DNA from: Calvatia gigantea
Lineage: Eukaryota; Basidiomycota; Agaricomycetes; Agaricales; Lycoperdaceae
Assembly (NCBI GenBank): GCA_025093985.1
Contig: JACAAK010000014.1
Coordinates: 1,674,001 to 1,738,000 of the forward strand
DNA length: 64,000 nt
Direction of reading: 5' to 3'
Every line of letters begins with the position of its first letter. Position 1 is the stretch's first letter. This document shows positions 23,427-35,311 of this stretch, piece after piece. The notes beneath the pieces were generated by a model. That model was not told the origin of the DNA, did not search any database, and saw only the letters and a list, made by a program, of their open reading frames with translations. The position numbers and the translations under genes are program-made.

Positions 23427-24594
23427 ATGGAAATCATACCTCTCGTGTTGGCTCTTTTGTTAACCATCCACGGCCTTCGGAAGAAGTCGCTTTCGCCAAG
23501 CGGCGCGCTGACGGCCTTCTTCGTAGGATACGGCAGTTTGTCGGGAGGACTTTGGGCGTTCTGGAACACGCTCATTGGCTTCTACCTCATCGGAAGTCGG
23601 GCCACAAAATGTGCGTATGGGCCATTTTACACAACATTGCTAAGTGAAGGAGCGCTGATGGTTTGAACGACCATAGACGGCAAACAGCGCAAAGTCAAGC
23701 TAGAAGATGGGTATCTTGAAGCAGGGTATCGAACGGGGTGGCAGGTCCTGTGCAACAGCTTGTCTGGAACTGTAGCAGCAATTGCATGGAATGCCGTGTT
23801 TGTGCCAGACAGCGTACAGGCGTGGGTTATTCGTCGTGTTGTGTCTGTCGGAGCAGAGGTTGTCTACAGTGAGACTGGATGGTGTCCCCTCGATAACAAG
23901 GTAGCGGAAGGCTGGAGCCGGTTGTTGATCTTCGTCGCACTTGGGTAAGTGACCCAAAAATTAGAAAGAAGAAAAAATACAAATTTAACATGGCTGATCA
24001 TTTTATTTTCAGCCACTACGCGTGCTGTCTGGGTGACACATTGGCATCGGAACTCGGTATTCTCTCGCGCGGAAAGCCACGGCTTATCACAACCGGCCAA
24101 CCCGTTCCACCAGGGACAAATGGAGCCATGTCGGTGGTAGGAACCCTCGCATCGGTAGTTGGTGGTGCACTGGTCGGGGTCCTGATGGGCATCACTCTTG
24201 TCGCTGAGAACGTGCGGTGCAGAGAAAACTGGATCGGGGCGGTCCTGTCAACTGTCATATGGGGAGCTTCCGCTGGATTCCTTGGGAGCTTGGTATGTCT
24301 GTTTGGAAAATGAAGTGTGGCGTTGGGTGTTAACCTTCCTCGTAATCTAGGTTGACTCGCTTATGGGTGCAACGATCCAGCAAACACGCTACTCTGAGGA
24401 AAAACAGGTGATCTTGCAGGATGCTACAGACGCAAATAACACGAAAGTGATTAGTGGGATAAACCTGCTCACGAATAATCAGGTATGTTGGACATATCAT
24501 GGAAGGATATGGACTAACACAAATTCAGGTGAATCTGCTATCTTCGGTACTGACTTCAGTGGCGATCGGGGTCCTGTCACGGTCACAAGGATGA
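23427..24594 (+). CDS. DUF92/TMEM19-like integral membrane protein, copy A
   Basis: Exons 23427-23610, 23677-23944, 24013-24292, 24351-24482 and 24529-24594 give 309 codons with every junction in phase. This is the DUF92 family, which includes animal TMEM19 and plant VTE6 (phytyl-phosphate kinase); the fungal role is unknown. Seen: an N-terminal span, LSPSGALTAFFVGYGS and the SRATKYG motif completed by splicing, then HYACCLGDTLASELGIL, PVPPGTNGAMSVVGTLAS, DSLMGATIQQT and LLTNNQVNLLSS. These are the family's signature blocks, in the right order, between five or six hydrophobic segments. The gene is intact. It differs from copy B by a two-codon insertion in exon 2 (DNKVAEGW against DNKIGW). Confidence 0.85.
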
Positions 24595-24923
24595 TGTCAC
24601 GGGCACACTTAAGCTTGAACCAGGGTTGGCATTTTTTGTCGAATATGTAGAGAGTACTGATTTTTGTATTCTCCTGCAATTTTATATCTCTCAACCCACC
24701 GGCCCCATGACAGAGTGACGAACCTAGCGACCGTAGGAGCGAGGCGCGATTTCTTGTTCCGCGCACCCACATCAGAAGATAACAGAGCGTGACATATTCA
24801 TAAGATAGCATCCAAACTTTACGTGTATGAAGTGATCGCCTCCTCTGGATGTTACCATCGAAGTTCGATACATAGCATGAATAAGTGCCGATTTTTCGCA
24901 AGGTAAGTTAGCTACTCATAGCT

Positions 24924-25210
24924 CAATAACATGTTAGTAACGGGTTAGTAACTCGGGATGAAATTATACTTGTAACTCCTGACAGAATAACACTCAGTCC
25001 TGAAGTACTGATGTTTTACAGAAGACACCTGATAAGATAACACTTCAAGCACATGAGTTTAGATATGGAGTACACCACAAGAAGGCTTAGAGTCTTGAAG
25101 CATGAGAACTGAGGTGTACAGAAGGACATAGCTGCTATTTATGACAGAAGAGGTGGGGACCTCAAGACAGATTAGAAGTAGAACACTTGGGTTAATACGC
25201 CAATAACATG
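24924..25210. repeat. 267-bp segment between 10-bp direct repeats
   Basis: CAATAACATG occurs at 24924-24933 and again at 25201-25210. The block between is AT-rich, lacks a gene and has no counterpart on the copy B side of the duplication. It starts TTAGTAACGGG and contains 'ctatttatgacagaag', a TATA-like context of the sort seen in LTRs. It could be a solo LTR or another inserted fragment, but TG...CA ends are not convincing. Confidence 0.35.
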
Positions 25211-25571
25211 GTTACATGACGCTTTTGGTCTGTCGATCCTGTCTTCTCTACTAGGCACTGAGAAAACCACAACCATGGCCGTGGGAAACCCTTCCCGGTT
25301 CCCAACCGGTCATCCCCAGAACCACGCACAACATCTGTTCCTAACTACTTTAGCCCCCACCGCCGTAAGGATGATCTTCGAGGCGATCATTACGGGGAAA
25401 TTGGTGCTTAAGATAGCTCAACAAGGGGATGAGACATGTCGAGAACTGGCTTCTCGTGGGTCATCATGGACCCATAGGCTTTCAGGCGATGAGAAGATGG
25501 TAGAAGGAACATTCCACATGAAATTGGTAGAAGGTGCCCGGGGATGGGAGATCACAAATACCATCATATCA

Positions 25572-26364
25572 TACGGAAGCCCATACGGACCAGGTCAAAC
25601 TTTGCATGTAGCGAGCTGTATAGGAACCCCGTTACTCCCTAGCAGTGACTGAAGAGCCTCTTTTGCTTTTGTTTCCCTGCCTGATTTTTAGCTTGCGGTG
25701 CATTTCCAGCTTATTCAGCCCGAGACGGCAACTAGGCCCCGGCGGTCGCAGTGCCAACCAATAATGATTATCTGAAGCTCACAGCCCAATAGCTCAAGAC
25801 TCGACGTCAACATCCTGTGGTAAGCTTCGGCCACCGGTGTTCCGGAGTGATGTCGATGATTGTGAAGAGATCTTGGAGCTCCATAACTTTTCGCGGAATG
25901 GTTGTAAAGAAGGCAGCAGATCATTCCATGGAATGCTCCTTCTCAAGTAGGGCTAGCGACGGTGTGTGCTTGAAAATAATGGCAAGGAAGGTAAGGGGGA
26001 TAGTAAGATAGGGATTTAGGCTTGATCTGGCATATCCTGCGGGCTTTCTAGTCGGATTTTGCAAGACGAAACTGGGCATGGAGAAAGTTAGCTGGAAGGC
26101 TTTTTTTGAATGAGGGTGGTGTTCCAGTATGTAAGCATCAGCCTCGGAGAGTGTTGGGGAGACCTGGGTGGGCCTGTGGCTGGATGAACCACTTGCCGGT
26201 GTGCGCCGGGATTACGACGCGCCTCCTCGAGGAATACTGTGAAAATAACAATGGAATGGACGTGTGAGTTTGTGTGACAAGGGGTGAAACTGAAAATTAC
26301 GGGAGTAGGACCAGATCAGTGATTTCGTCATGAAAGTTTGACCTGGTCCGTATGGGCTTCCGTA
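25572..26364. mobile_element. Non-autonomous DNA element (MITE-like) with 32-bp terminal inverted repeats
   Basis: The left end, 25572-25603, begins TACGGAAGCCCATACGGACC. Its exact reverse complement closes the element at 26333-26364. The inner edges remain similar for a few more bases with one gap. The element is flanked on both sides by ATATCA (25566-25571 and 26365-26370), a candidate 6-bp target duplication. The corresponding sequence upstream of the copy A gene (around 23215-23235) lacks the insert and has a single such site, which supports insertion after the duplication. The 793-bp interior has no transposase-like frame, so movement would need an enzyme from elsewhere. If TA belongs to the target instead, a Tc1/mariner-like relation is possible. 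Confidence 0.75.
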
Positions 26365-26796
26365 ATATCACCACATCAATCCTCCATTTAAGAATCATCC
26401 CAGGAATTTCAGCATGAAGAATTGAGGAACGCATTGGAGTTAACGTCAAGGGGGTCAAATGGCGTGGTGCAAGTTGAGTCTGTTGTAACATCACGTGGGT
26501 CCATCAATCTACTGATGGCCGAGGCCCGAGGGCCGACACACCATTCACATCGGTCCAGTCTTAGCTTGGTCTGGGGTATTCTGTTCGGTCCCCTTCTGGG
26601 TTTTAGTACCCCTTGACAGAGCCATGTAATTCCACGACGGTGTTGTCTGGACCTTAATAATTGTTGCGTGAACTAAAATGCAGAGTTCATTGTCATCTCC
26701 ACGTGTGCCGCGGCCATCACGGACGTTATGGCGCCCACCACCTCTATGTAACCTCACCAGACTCTTAACCCCCTACCTCCCCTTCCCCCAAACAGG

Positions 26797-27972
26797 ATGG
26801 AAATCATACCTCTCGTGTTAGCTCTATTTTTAAGCACCCACGGCCTCCGGAAGAAATCCCTCTCGCCAAGCGGTGCGCTGACAGCCTTCTTCGTAGGATA
26901 CGGCAGTTTGTCGGGAGGTCTCTGGGCGTTCGGGATCACACTCATAGGCTTCTACCTCATCGGAAGTCGGGCCACAAAATGTGCGTACGGAACTATACAC
27001 AACCACAACGATGCTAAGTAAAGTGGTTCTGGACACACCTTAGACGGCAAACAGCGCAAAGCCAAGCTAGAAGACGAGTATCATGAAGCAGGGTATCGAA
27101 CGGGGTGGCAGGTCCTGTGCAACAGCCTATCTGGAATTGCAGCAGCAATTGTATGGAATGCCATGTTTGTACCAGACAGTGTACAGGCGTGGGTTGTTCG
27201 TCGGGTGGCGTCGGTTGAAGCAGGGTTGGTCTACAGTGAGACTGGGTGGTGCCCCCTCGATAACAAGATAGGCTGGAGTCGGGTGTTGATGTTCGCCGCA
27301 CTCGGGTAAGTGACCGTCTCAAAAGTCAGAAAGGAAAAAAAAAAAACACAAATTTACGCACATGGCTGCGATCATTTTATTTTCAGCCACTATGCGTGCT
27401 GTCTGGGTGACACGTTGGCATCGGAACTCGGTATTCTCTCGCACGGAAAACCACGGCTTATCACAACCGGCCAACCCGTTCCACCAGGGACAAATGGAGC
27501 CATGTCGGTGGTAGGAACCCTCGCATCGGTAGTTGGTGGTGCACTGGTCGGGGTCCTGATGGGCATCACTCTTGTCGCTGAGAACGTGCGGTGCAGAGAA
27601 AACTGGATCGGGGCGGTCCTGTCAACTGTCATATGGGGAGCTTCCGCTGGATTCCTTGGGAGCTTGGTGGGTCTGTTTGGAAAATGAAGCGTGGCGCTGG
27701 GTATTAACCGTTGCCACAATCAAGGTTGACTCGCTTATGGGTGCAACGATCCAGCAAACGCGCTACTCCGAAGAAAAAAAGGTGATCATGCAGGATGGCG
27801 CAGATGCAAAGAATACGAAAGTAATTAGTGGGATAAACCTGCTCACGAACAACCAGGTATGTTGAGCACATCTTACAAGGGGATGTTGGCTGAACATAAA
27901 TTCAAGGTTAATCTACTATCTTCGATATTTACCTCAGTGGTAATTGGGGTCCTGTCACGGTCACAGGAATGA
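26797..27972 (+). CDS. DUF92/TMEM19-like integral membrane protein, copy B
   Basis: Exons 26797-26980, 27044-27305, 27387-27666, 27725-27856 and 27907-27972 give 307 codons, all in phase. Exons 1, 3, 4 and 5 have exactly the same lengths as in copy A; exon 2 is six bases shorter. The same DUF92 signature blocks are present (CCLGDTLASELGIL, PVPPGTNGAMSVVG, LLTNNQVN). The last two acceptors have drifted from CTAG and CAG to AAG, still legal. Introns and flanks have diverged while exons stay similar, so both copies look selected. The stop lies only 118 bases before the start of glycogen synthase on the same strand. Confidence 0.85.
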
Positions 27973-28090
27973 CGTCAGGGGCACACTTAGGGCTTGAACG
28001 AGGGTTGTGCAATTTTGTGCATACGTACATAGAAAGGACTGATTGTTGTATTCTCCTGCAATTCTACCACTTCCCAACCCAACAACCCCC

Positions 28091-30698
28091 ATGGCAGACG
28101 TTAAACGTGATGTTCAACAGCCCGTCCTCTTCGAATGCGCATGGGAGGTCGCAAACAAGGTCGGCGGCATCTACACCGTCATAAAAACAAAAGTCCCTGT
28201 CACCGTCTCCGAGTATGGCGACAGATACTGCCTCATTGGGCCCCTCTCCCACAAAACCGCTCCTATGGAGGTCGAACCAGAGGAGCCGACTGACGAGCAC
28301 ATCGCTGCAACACTTGATTCCATGCGATCTTTAGGTGTTAAATGTCTCTACGGCCGGTGGCTCATCGAGGGCAATCCCCATGTCCTCCTCTTCGACACCA
28401 GCAGCATGTACCCCCGTATCGACGAGTGGAAGGGCGACCTCTGGAACCTTGCTGGTATCCCCAGTCCTCCCAACGACCATGAAACCAACGAAACCATCGT
28501 TTTCGGCTATCTCGTTGCATGGTTTCTAGGTGAAGTGAGTTTCACTATCATCATCATTCCATTCCATTCCTCTGGTCTTACCCCACAAATTTTCTTTGCT
28601 TTAGTATGTATCACATCAACTGACCACCGCCGTTATCGCCCACTTCCACGAATGGCAAGCTGGCCTAGCAATCCCTCTCTGCCGTAAACGTCATATCGAT
28701 GTCACCACCGTTTTTACCACCCACGCTACCCTCCTCGGTCGATACCTCTGTGCCGGCTCCGTTGATTTCTACAATAACCTCCAATACTTCGATGTTGACC
28801 ATGAAGCTGGAAAACGCGGTATCTATCACAGGTACTGTATCGAACGCTCTGCCACCCATTGTGCAGATGTCTTCACAACCGTTTCCCACATCACTGCATA
28901 CGAAAGTGAACATCTTCTCAAGCGCAAACCTGATGGTGTCCTCCCAAATGGTCTCAATGTCGTCAAGTTCCAAGCGATGCACGAATTTCCAGAACCTGCA
29001 CGCTACTGCCAAGGCAAAGATCAACGAGTTCATCCGTGGACATTTCTATGGTCACTACGATTTCGACCTCGACAATACCCTGTACATGTTCACCGCTGGT
29101 CGTTACGAATATCGCAACAAAGGTGTAGACATGTTCATCGAGTCCCTCGCTCGTAAGTGAAGAAATTAATCCCTCGTTAAGCTCACAAGCTGACTTTTTC
29201 TGTAGGTCTCAATTACCGTTTGCAGAAGGCCGGCTCATCCGTCACTGTTGTCGCCTTTATTATTATGCCAGCTGCAACGCACTCCTACACTGTAGAGGCT
29301 CTCAAAGGGCAGGCAGTTACCAAACAACTGCGAGACACCGTCACTGAAATCCAAAACCGCATCGGTCAACGATTATTCGATCATGCCGCTCGTTACAATG
29401 GGTGAGATCTCTACTTTTCTGTCGAAACTCCTACACCAACCGAAGAATTCCATTCAGTGATCCGAAAACCCTCCCAACTCCAGACCACCTCCTCTCGGAA
29501 GAAGACCAAATTTTGCTCAAACGACGCACCTTTGCCCTCAAACGCAGCGGCCTTCCACCCGTCACAACGCACAACATGGCTGACGATGCCAACGATCCCA
29601 TTCTCAACCAGATTAGACGTGTTAAACTGTTCAACAACGCCCACGACCGCGTTAAGATTATCTTCCATCCCGACTTTTTGAACAGCAACAATCCGATTTT
29701 GGCATTAGACTATGAAGAATTTGTGCGCGGATGCCATTTAGGTGTCTTCCCAAGTTACTACGAGCCATGGGGCTATACACCAGCCGAATGTACAGTCGTA
29801 CGTCATCAACCCCCATACACACCCCTCCCACCAAATTTACTCACAAAAAAACAAATGGATCACACACAGATGGGCATCCCAAGTGTAACAACCAACCTCT
29901 CCGGCTTCGGCTGCTTTATGCAAGACCTAATCGAACGTCCCGAAGAAGAAGGCTGCTACATCGTCGACAGACGCACTCAATCCGTCGAAGACTCCGCCAA
30001 CCAACTCGCAGACTACATCTTCTCCTTCACCCAAAAAGCCCGGCGTCAACGTATCAACCAACGTAATCGTGTTGAGCGTCTCTCACCTCTACTCGACTGG
30101 AAGAATTTGGGGATTGAGTATTCGAAAGCGAGGCAGTTGGCGTTGAGGAGGGCGTACCCGGATGCGTTTTATGCGGATGGCGTTGAACCTGGGGAGGAGG
30201 TTTGGGATGATGGATTTGGAGGTGATATGGCTGCGGGTGTGTTTGGGAGTGGGATGAGTGTGCCTGCTAGTCCGAGGTTGAAGGGTGCGGCTACGCCTGG
30301 AGATATCGGCACTTTGACAGAAGACGTGAGTTTGTGGAAGTTCTTTCGATTTCTACGGCTGATGATACGCGTCGCATACTTAGATGCAAACACTTTCGAC
30401 GAGCGATTATAGAGGTTATGGATGGGCTGGACACGTTGACGAAGAAGATTCGTATCCGTTGTAAGTTCCCCTCCCCTACCATGCAGTAATCTCAGCCTAA
30501 CCTCCATGGTCCCTACAGCCCTCTTGTGATGAAAGTACGCTCAAGGTCTAGGTTCAGTCCGTAGCGGAGCGAGCACTCCAGGGAGGTGGTGCCTTCAAGA
30601 GTCTAAGCGAAGGCGATTTGAGAAAGGCGAATGCCGCACTCAAGTTAAGTCAGACGAACGGTGAAGATGAGGATGCCGGGAAGGTCAACGGGCATTAG
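28091..30698 (+). CDS. gsy1: Glycogen synthase, frame broken by three one-base insertions
   Basis: Seven exons: 28091-28534, 28605-29152, 29206-29401, 29458-29797, 29870-30325, 30384-30460 and 30519-30698. This is eukaryotic-type glycogen synthase (GT3), which elongates alpha-1,4-glucan from UDP-glucose in the cytosol. Seen: [20 protein letters not shown] at the start, [43 protein letters not shown], and [12 protein letters not shown] spliced to [14 protein letters not shown]. The tail is Ser-rich, as in regulated fungal enzymes. The conserved protein continues across three places only if one base is skipped: at 28989, 30550 and 30584. With those bases ignored the protein is about 745 residues, a normal length. 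Conservation right up to each lesion argues for assembly errors or very recent loss, not a long-dead gene. Confidence 0.8.
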
Positions 30699-31280
30699 AA
30701 TATGCTCCTCCCTTCCTCCTTGCCCTTTGCCCTCGGCTTCCAATGGAATCGCCGGGCGCAGTGCTGATCGGAATTCCGAGGGTTGGTCGATCCACCTGCC
30801 GGTGGGCAGCGGGTGTGCCAGTCCTGTTTCTGGTTGGTGCAATGTTAGATGCGAATTTTTTTCTCTTGCCTCTATTTCTGTTGATCTCCTAGACTCTCTT
30901 TCCCTTGGTGCTCTGGAACTTTGCTCTCACCATGCACCCAGCTTGGTTTTGGTTCTTATCCCCTTTGCTTTGTTCTGCACTGAACAGCTTGTGTTTCCCT
31001 GTCCACTACATATGTAGTTCAAAGTTTATGCTTTCACCGCTCTTTGCATTGATACCTTAAAGCTGTTGGTCCTAAGACTCGGTGAGGAAGTCTTCTCCGT
31101 ATGCTCTGCCGACGGGGTATCCTGGGTTCCGGGGCACCCAACGAGGAAAAATGAAAGGTACAAGGGCCTGGGATTAATGTAGGGATGCCAGGTATCTGAG
31201 GGAGCTGGAGCTGGAGGCTGCCAAGTGACGAGGTTTTTTGTATTGTTGCTACCGTTACTGTTGACATGTGCTAACTTGAG
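30699..31280. other. 3' flank of glycogen synthase, no gene recognised
   Basis: T-rich sequence after the stop, probably including the 3' UTR. No supported feature before the start of the 4.8-kb duplication. Confidence 0.4.
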
Positions 31281-32062
31281 CGGATTGAGTTTTCAGGATA
31301 GAACTGGAGACGAAACGACAGAACAATATTAACCCATTCTGCTTGATGCGACTCATGCGGCTCAGATAAGAGCTCCACACGGTGATTGACCCTGATGCCC
31401 TGGGGCTTCGAAAATAAAGTGGTCCTCGATCCCCACACCTCACATCACGCATCAGCATTCTAACCATGGGCCTGGGGAAGAGGATCGCTGGAAGTACTTG
31501 AAGTTGCTGTCTTGCTGGAAGTTGCCGCCCGGCAATGGAATACGCAATTTGAACCCTACCGCAACTGGAGATGTCGGGTCTCTCTGTTAATGCTGTAAAT
31601 TCTGCTGCGATAACGTAGCACGATGGCACATCTCAGGCCTCATTCGATGGTACTGGTAACCCCATCTCACCTCAACCCCATTCCACGCTAATAATAACGT
31701 GATGAGGTACATGTTTGTGCGTCATACCAATTCGTTTCAATGGGCAGCTTACTCGATTGTCTTCAAGGTTTCCTCGGCTCCATGGTATGCTTCACCCGTT
31801 TCATCCGGGCGCTCACGGCCACCCAATTGGAGGCACTTATTCCAGTTTCAGATTTTTGGTGACCGTTAGTCATTTGTTGGAGTTTTCGGAGGTGCACACA
31901 CCGCCGATCAACTTACCTGCGATTGAGGTCATAGTAAGTATTGAACGCAAAGAGGCATAAACAAAACTAGTCCGATATAAGTACGTCATGACTTGTCGGC
32001 AGTGTAAGTTATATATTACCCGCGGGATAGTTGAGTATTCCACTAAACCCTTCCTTTCCACC

Positions 32063-33424
32063 ATGCCATCTCCCGATGTACTGATCAAGTCCAGTGAACA
32101 GCTTTGGAACTTGGAGGTGTGCATCTTCCGATTTCCTGATTCCCTCGCGTCTTAACCCAGCGTGGACCCCCACAGTACCTTTCCGGTGGGCATGGGTCGT
32201 TCAGTTACCTCAGTACTTGTTTACTCACCTTTGGAAACAGTGGCACTATTGGTCCTTCTCATTTGTGAATGGATTCAAATGTTTCCCCAAGAGGTTTGCA
32301 ACACTTTCGACGACTCTGTGTCATTGGGCTGACTTGTTTGGGAAAGATTTTGAACATATGGATGAAGAGAAATTGGAGCGCAATAAACATCATCTACGTA
32401 GTAGATCGCTACGCTCCCTTCCTCCTCTACATGATTTTGTTGCTGGGTAAGCACTCTCAGATCAGGCAGGTTAGACTTCTGGTTGACCCCCACGTTTCAG
32501 CCAGTCATAAGGTACTGTGATAACACGGGTTCGTGGGGTGAGTATTTATGTCTCGACAGGATGGTTTTTGCGTTTCTGGTTCCCATGCCGTCACATGTGA
32601 GGTTTCATTCCACTGAAATATGCAACGATCCTTGACGCAGTCACCAAGGGATCTCAATCATCGGGCTGATTGCCGCAGAACGTCAGTCTTGCAATCCTTT
32701 CTCGTGCGAGGCGCCTTCCTGACCTGTGTTCAAGTTGGCTTTATCCTCCGAGCATATGCCCTTTGGGGCGCCTCGCGACCGGTGGCAATATTCTTATCTT
32801 TTCTAACGACCGTGAGTCCTCTATATTTCACCTGCAAATCGGACAAAAGTAAACCATCGACTATGGCCTAGGGAATGATAGCTGCATCCATCGCAATTCC
32901 ACTTGTGATAGCATCTGTAAGGACAGGTAACCCCCAGTTTCAATAGCTCACGCGTTCAACTGAGCATCCAAACGCTTCACAGTTCCTGAAGCGACATTGC
33001 CCGTGCCACCACAAGGGTTCTTGTTTTCACGTTCATGTCTACCAGGCGGTCACACAGGTGGTGCTTTTGTAATGTGGGGGTGTGTTAGTATGCTAGTTAT
33101 CGATGCTAGTAAGTCCCATCCGCCGTATTTTTCTCCCAGGTTAATGTTCTGGAAATTCTTAGTTGTTACTTCTATGGTGTTATGGACGAAATTTAGGATT
33201 TACTATACCCAAACCAGTCAACTGCTCAACAATGTATGACGAGATTCCTGTGTATATTTTCTTCTCCACTGTGGTGCGCATCGGCCTTATTTACTCTGCC
33301 CAATATTCATATAACAAGGAGAACAGCTATCACCGCAGCTGCCATTTTCGTCTACCTAAAAACTCCAGGGCCACTAATAGAGATGTTGGCTCACCGGTCA
33401 GTAATCATATTGGGTCACCAGTGA
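32063..33424 (+). CDS. DUF6533-type membrane protein (duplication unit 1)
   Basis: A split plus-strand gene beginning MPSPDVLIKSSEQLWNLE. A hydrophobic exon ends in CEWIQMFPQE and joins, across the intron 32294-32346, to ILNIWMKRNWSAINIIYVVD and RYAPFLLYMILLL. That is the DUF6533 pattern: an acidic residue, then 'xxxW', then an NRY-like segment. A later exon supplies VQVGFILRAYALWGASRPVA, equivalent to the 'LR-YALW' span. The family comprises multi-span membrane proteins common in mushrooms, with no known activity. The second half (about 32880-33424) is hard to assemble; frames there contain hydrophobic runs but no reliable splice path, so the end is approximate and partial decay is possible. 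It converges with the OTC gene downstream. Confidence 0.5.
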
Positions 33425-33479
33425 CCTCAAGAATGCTAAGAATGAATGTACAGCATCGCGGTTAGCCTATCAAGCGTCC

Positions 33480-34000
33480 TATCGTGCCGAATGATACTGT
33501 TGCTCAAAGGGCAAGGCAGCCGCAATTTAAGTTCGGATCAAAATATGCCCCACTCAGCTTCATTGCCCACAATCCAATTTCAACGTGGTCCTCAAGCCAG
33601 ATCCTCTGACAATCAAAGGGTCTAATGCATCGAACAATTTTTCTTCCAACAGTCCTTATTGTATTTTACCTCGTAAAGTCGCGACGCCAACATGCAACCG
33701 ACAGCCACCCAAGCTCCAAAACTTTGTTTGGTGCTCTAGATCATTACCAGGATCTATTAGATGTCTGGTCGTGCTTCTCTGCACCCCTTGACCTAGGTGT
33801 TGCCAACAGCGATGATGATTTTCCTTATTCTAGATCTTTCAAGGTTAGGTTGAAGTCGTTGGCGTGTGTTGTGCAGTCAAGAGATTCCAACCCCTGGCTC
33901 GCTCTTTAACGGAGTAAACACTGAAATGCTCGATGGTTTATTTTGTAGTACTTTACACAGGCAGACGCCCAATCGTACGTATTTTGTTGGTGTGTTGGTA
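33480..34000. other. Spacer between DUF6533 and OTC, no gene
   Basis: Frames of 94-107 codons on the plus strand here differ between the two duplicated units because of a one-base indel (33700 region against 38540 region). The frame is therefore not conserved and I do not call a gene. Confidence 0.5.
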
Positions 34001-35311
34001 TCAGTGGGATTTACCGGTGGCACCTTTCGCGCTGATGTCCCATTTTCCGAAGAGAAGACTAGAGGTATGTAGCGTAAGGGTGCTTTCCCCGAAATACATA
34101 AAGGGGAAGTAACATACTCGAAGAGAGCCATGATAGTCCATTTGCGATTATCGGCCTCGGGGTATACGAGGGATCGAGGTCCAAAGAAGACCTGAAACAT
34201 GGTTAGATGGAAGATTGGGGGGGAAGTGAAGCTATGAACTGACCTCATCGTCAACCTCATGGGGTTTCCTGGGGAGGCAGTGGAGGAACTTCCAGTCGGG
34301 GTTCGCACCACCTTCTTTGCAAAGCTTCTCAGTCACCTGATAGCCTTTGAAGGCCTTCAACCGCTCCTCCTTCTCAGCCTCCTGACCCATCGAAATCCTG
34401 CCAAGTTAAACTAAGCACCCTACGACGGGTCATGAGTCAAAGCACCCAACGCACCAGGTATCGGTAACGACCACATCAGCGTTATGCACGGCTTCCCTAG
34501 GATCCGCGGTCCACGTAATACCCTTGTCACATCCTAGTTCCACAACGCGGTCCCAGACTGCTTGTGGCGCTCGGTATTTTTCGGGACTGGCAACTCGGAG
34601 TTTATGTCCGAGACGGGGGAACGTTACCAACATATCATGCAGGACGTTGGCCGCATCGCCAACGTAGGCAACAGTCAGAGGACGGAGGGAGGGGAGGACA
34701 TCGGATGACGCCTCCTTGGCTGCACCACCTTTGACGAACAAATGGCTGTGCTCGTGTAGGGTAAGGAGGTCGGCAAGAATTTGCGTTGGATGCCAGTAGG
34801 AAGAAAGTGCATTGAGAACGGGCACGGGGGAGTATTTGGCCAGTTCCTATCGACATGGCAAAAAGATGTTCGGTTAGTGGGTACTTTCGGAAGGGTGAGA
34901 TAAAAATAGAACAAAACTGACCTCGATCTCTTCATGTTCACCCACACGAGCAAAAATACCCTGGCACATTCCGCCAATGACTCGAGCAGTATCTCGGGGA
35001 GACTCGTTTACCCCCAATTGGATATCATCACGACCAAGGAAAAGCGCTTGACCCCCCAGGAGCACAGAGCTAGTTTCTGCCGCAAGGCGCGTGCGAGTGC
35101 TTCGCTTGGAAAAGAGGAGAGCAATAGTTTTGTTGTGCAAAGACTGCGAAGGAGGCTGAAGCTTAGAACTGTTGTAGTTAGGACCGTGTGGTTCGAGCCA
35201 TGGCAAGGACTGCCGTTTGAGAGTGTAAGAATGGGCAAGGAGGCGGTGTATCTGGGCCGGGGAGAGGTCGGCCAGGGTCATAAGATGGGGCACTACACGA
35301 GTTGCGGCCAT
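34001..35311 (-). CDS. arg3: Ornithine carbamoyltransferase, copy 1
   Basis: Exons 35311-34922, 34846-34455, 34397-34244, 34191-34118 and 34058-34001 give 355 codons, all junctions in phase. OTC joins carbamoyl phosphate and ornithine to make citrulline in arginine synthesis and works as a trimer. Active-site motifs are present: carbamoyl-phosphate loop [13 protein letters not shown], and the ornithine-side HCLPRK, plus the [14 protein letters not shown] domain start. The C-terminus ends with [18 protein letters not shown]. The start ATG at 35311 gives [17 protein letters not shown], so only about ten residues precede the conserved domain. That is short for a mitochondrial targeting sequence, so location is uncertain. 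Upstream in frame there is only a TTG. Confidence 0.92.

Larger units (their letters stand above)
22975..28095 (+). repeat. Tandem duplication containing the two DUF92 genes
   Basis: The copy A block, about 22975-24720, aligns with the copy B block, about 25405-28095. It includes the upstream region ('gagatgggcttctcgtggg'-like stretch near 23020 and 25450), the whole five-exon gene and the 3' spacer. The aligned 3' spacer runs into the ATG region of glycogen synthase: 'tgtattctcctgcaatt' then 'cccatg' occurs at about 24664-24713 and again at 28049-28093. Copy B is interrupted by an inverted-repeat element at 25572-26364. The coding exons are much more similar than the spacers. Confidence 0.8.

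Noticed and set aside
33625..33909. Plus-strand frame between DUF6533 and OTC (also 38422-38745)
   Set aside because: A one-base indel between the near-identical units changes the frame, so it is not under coding constraint.
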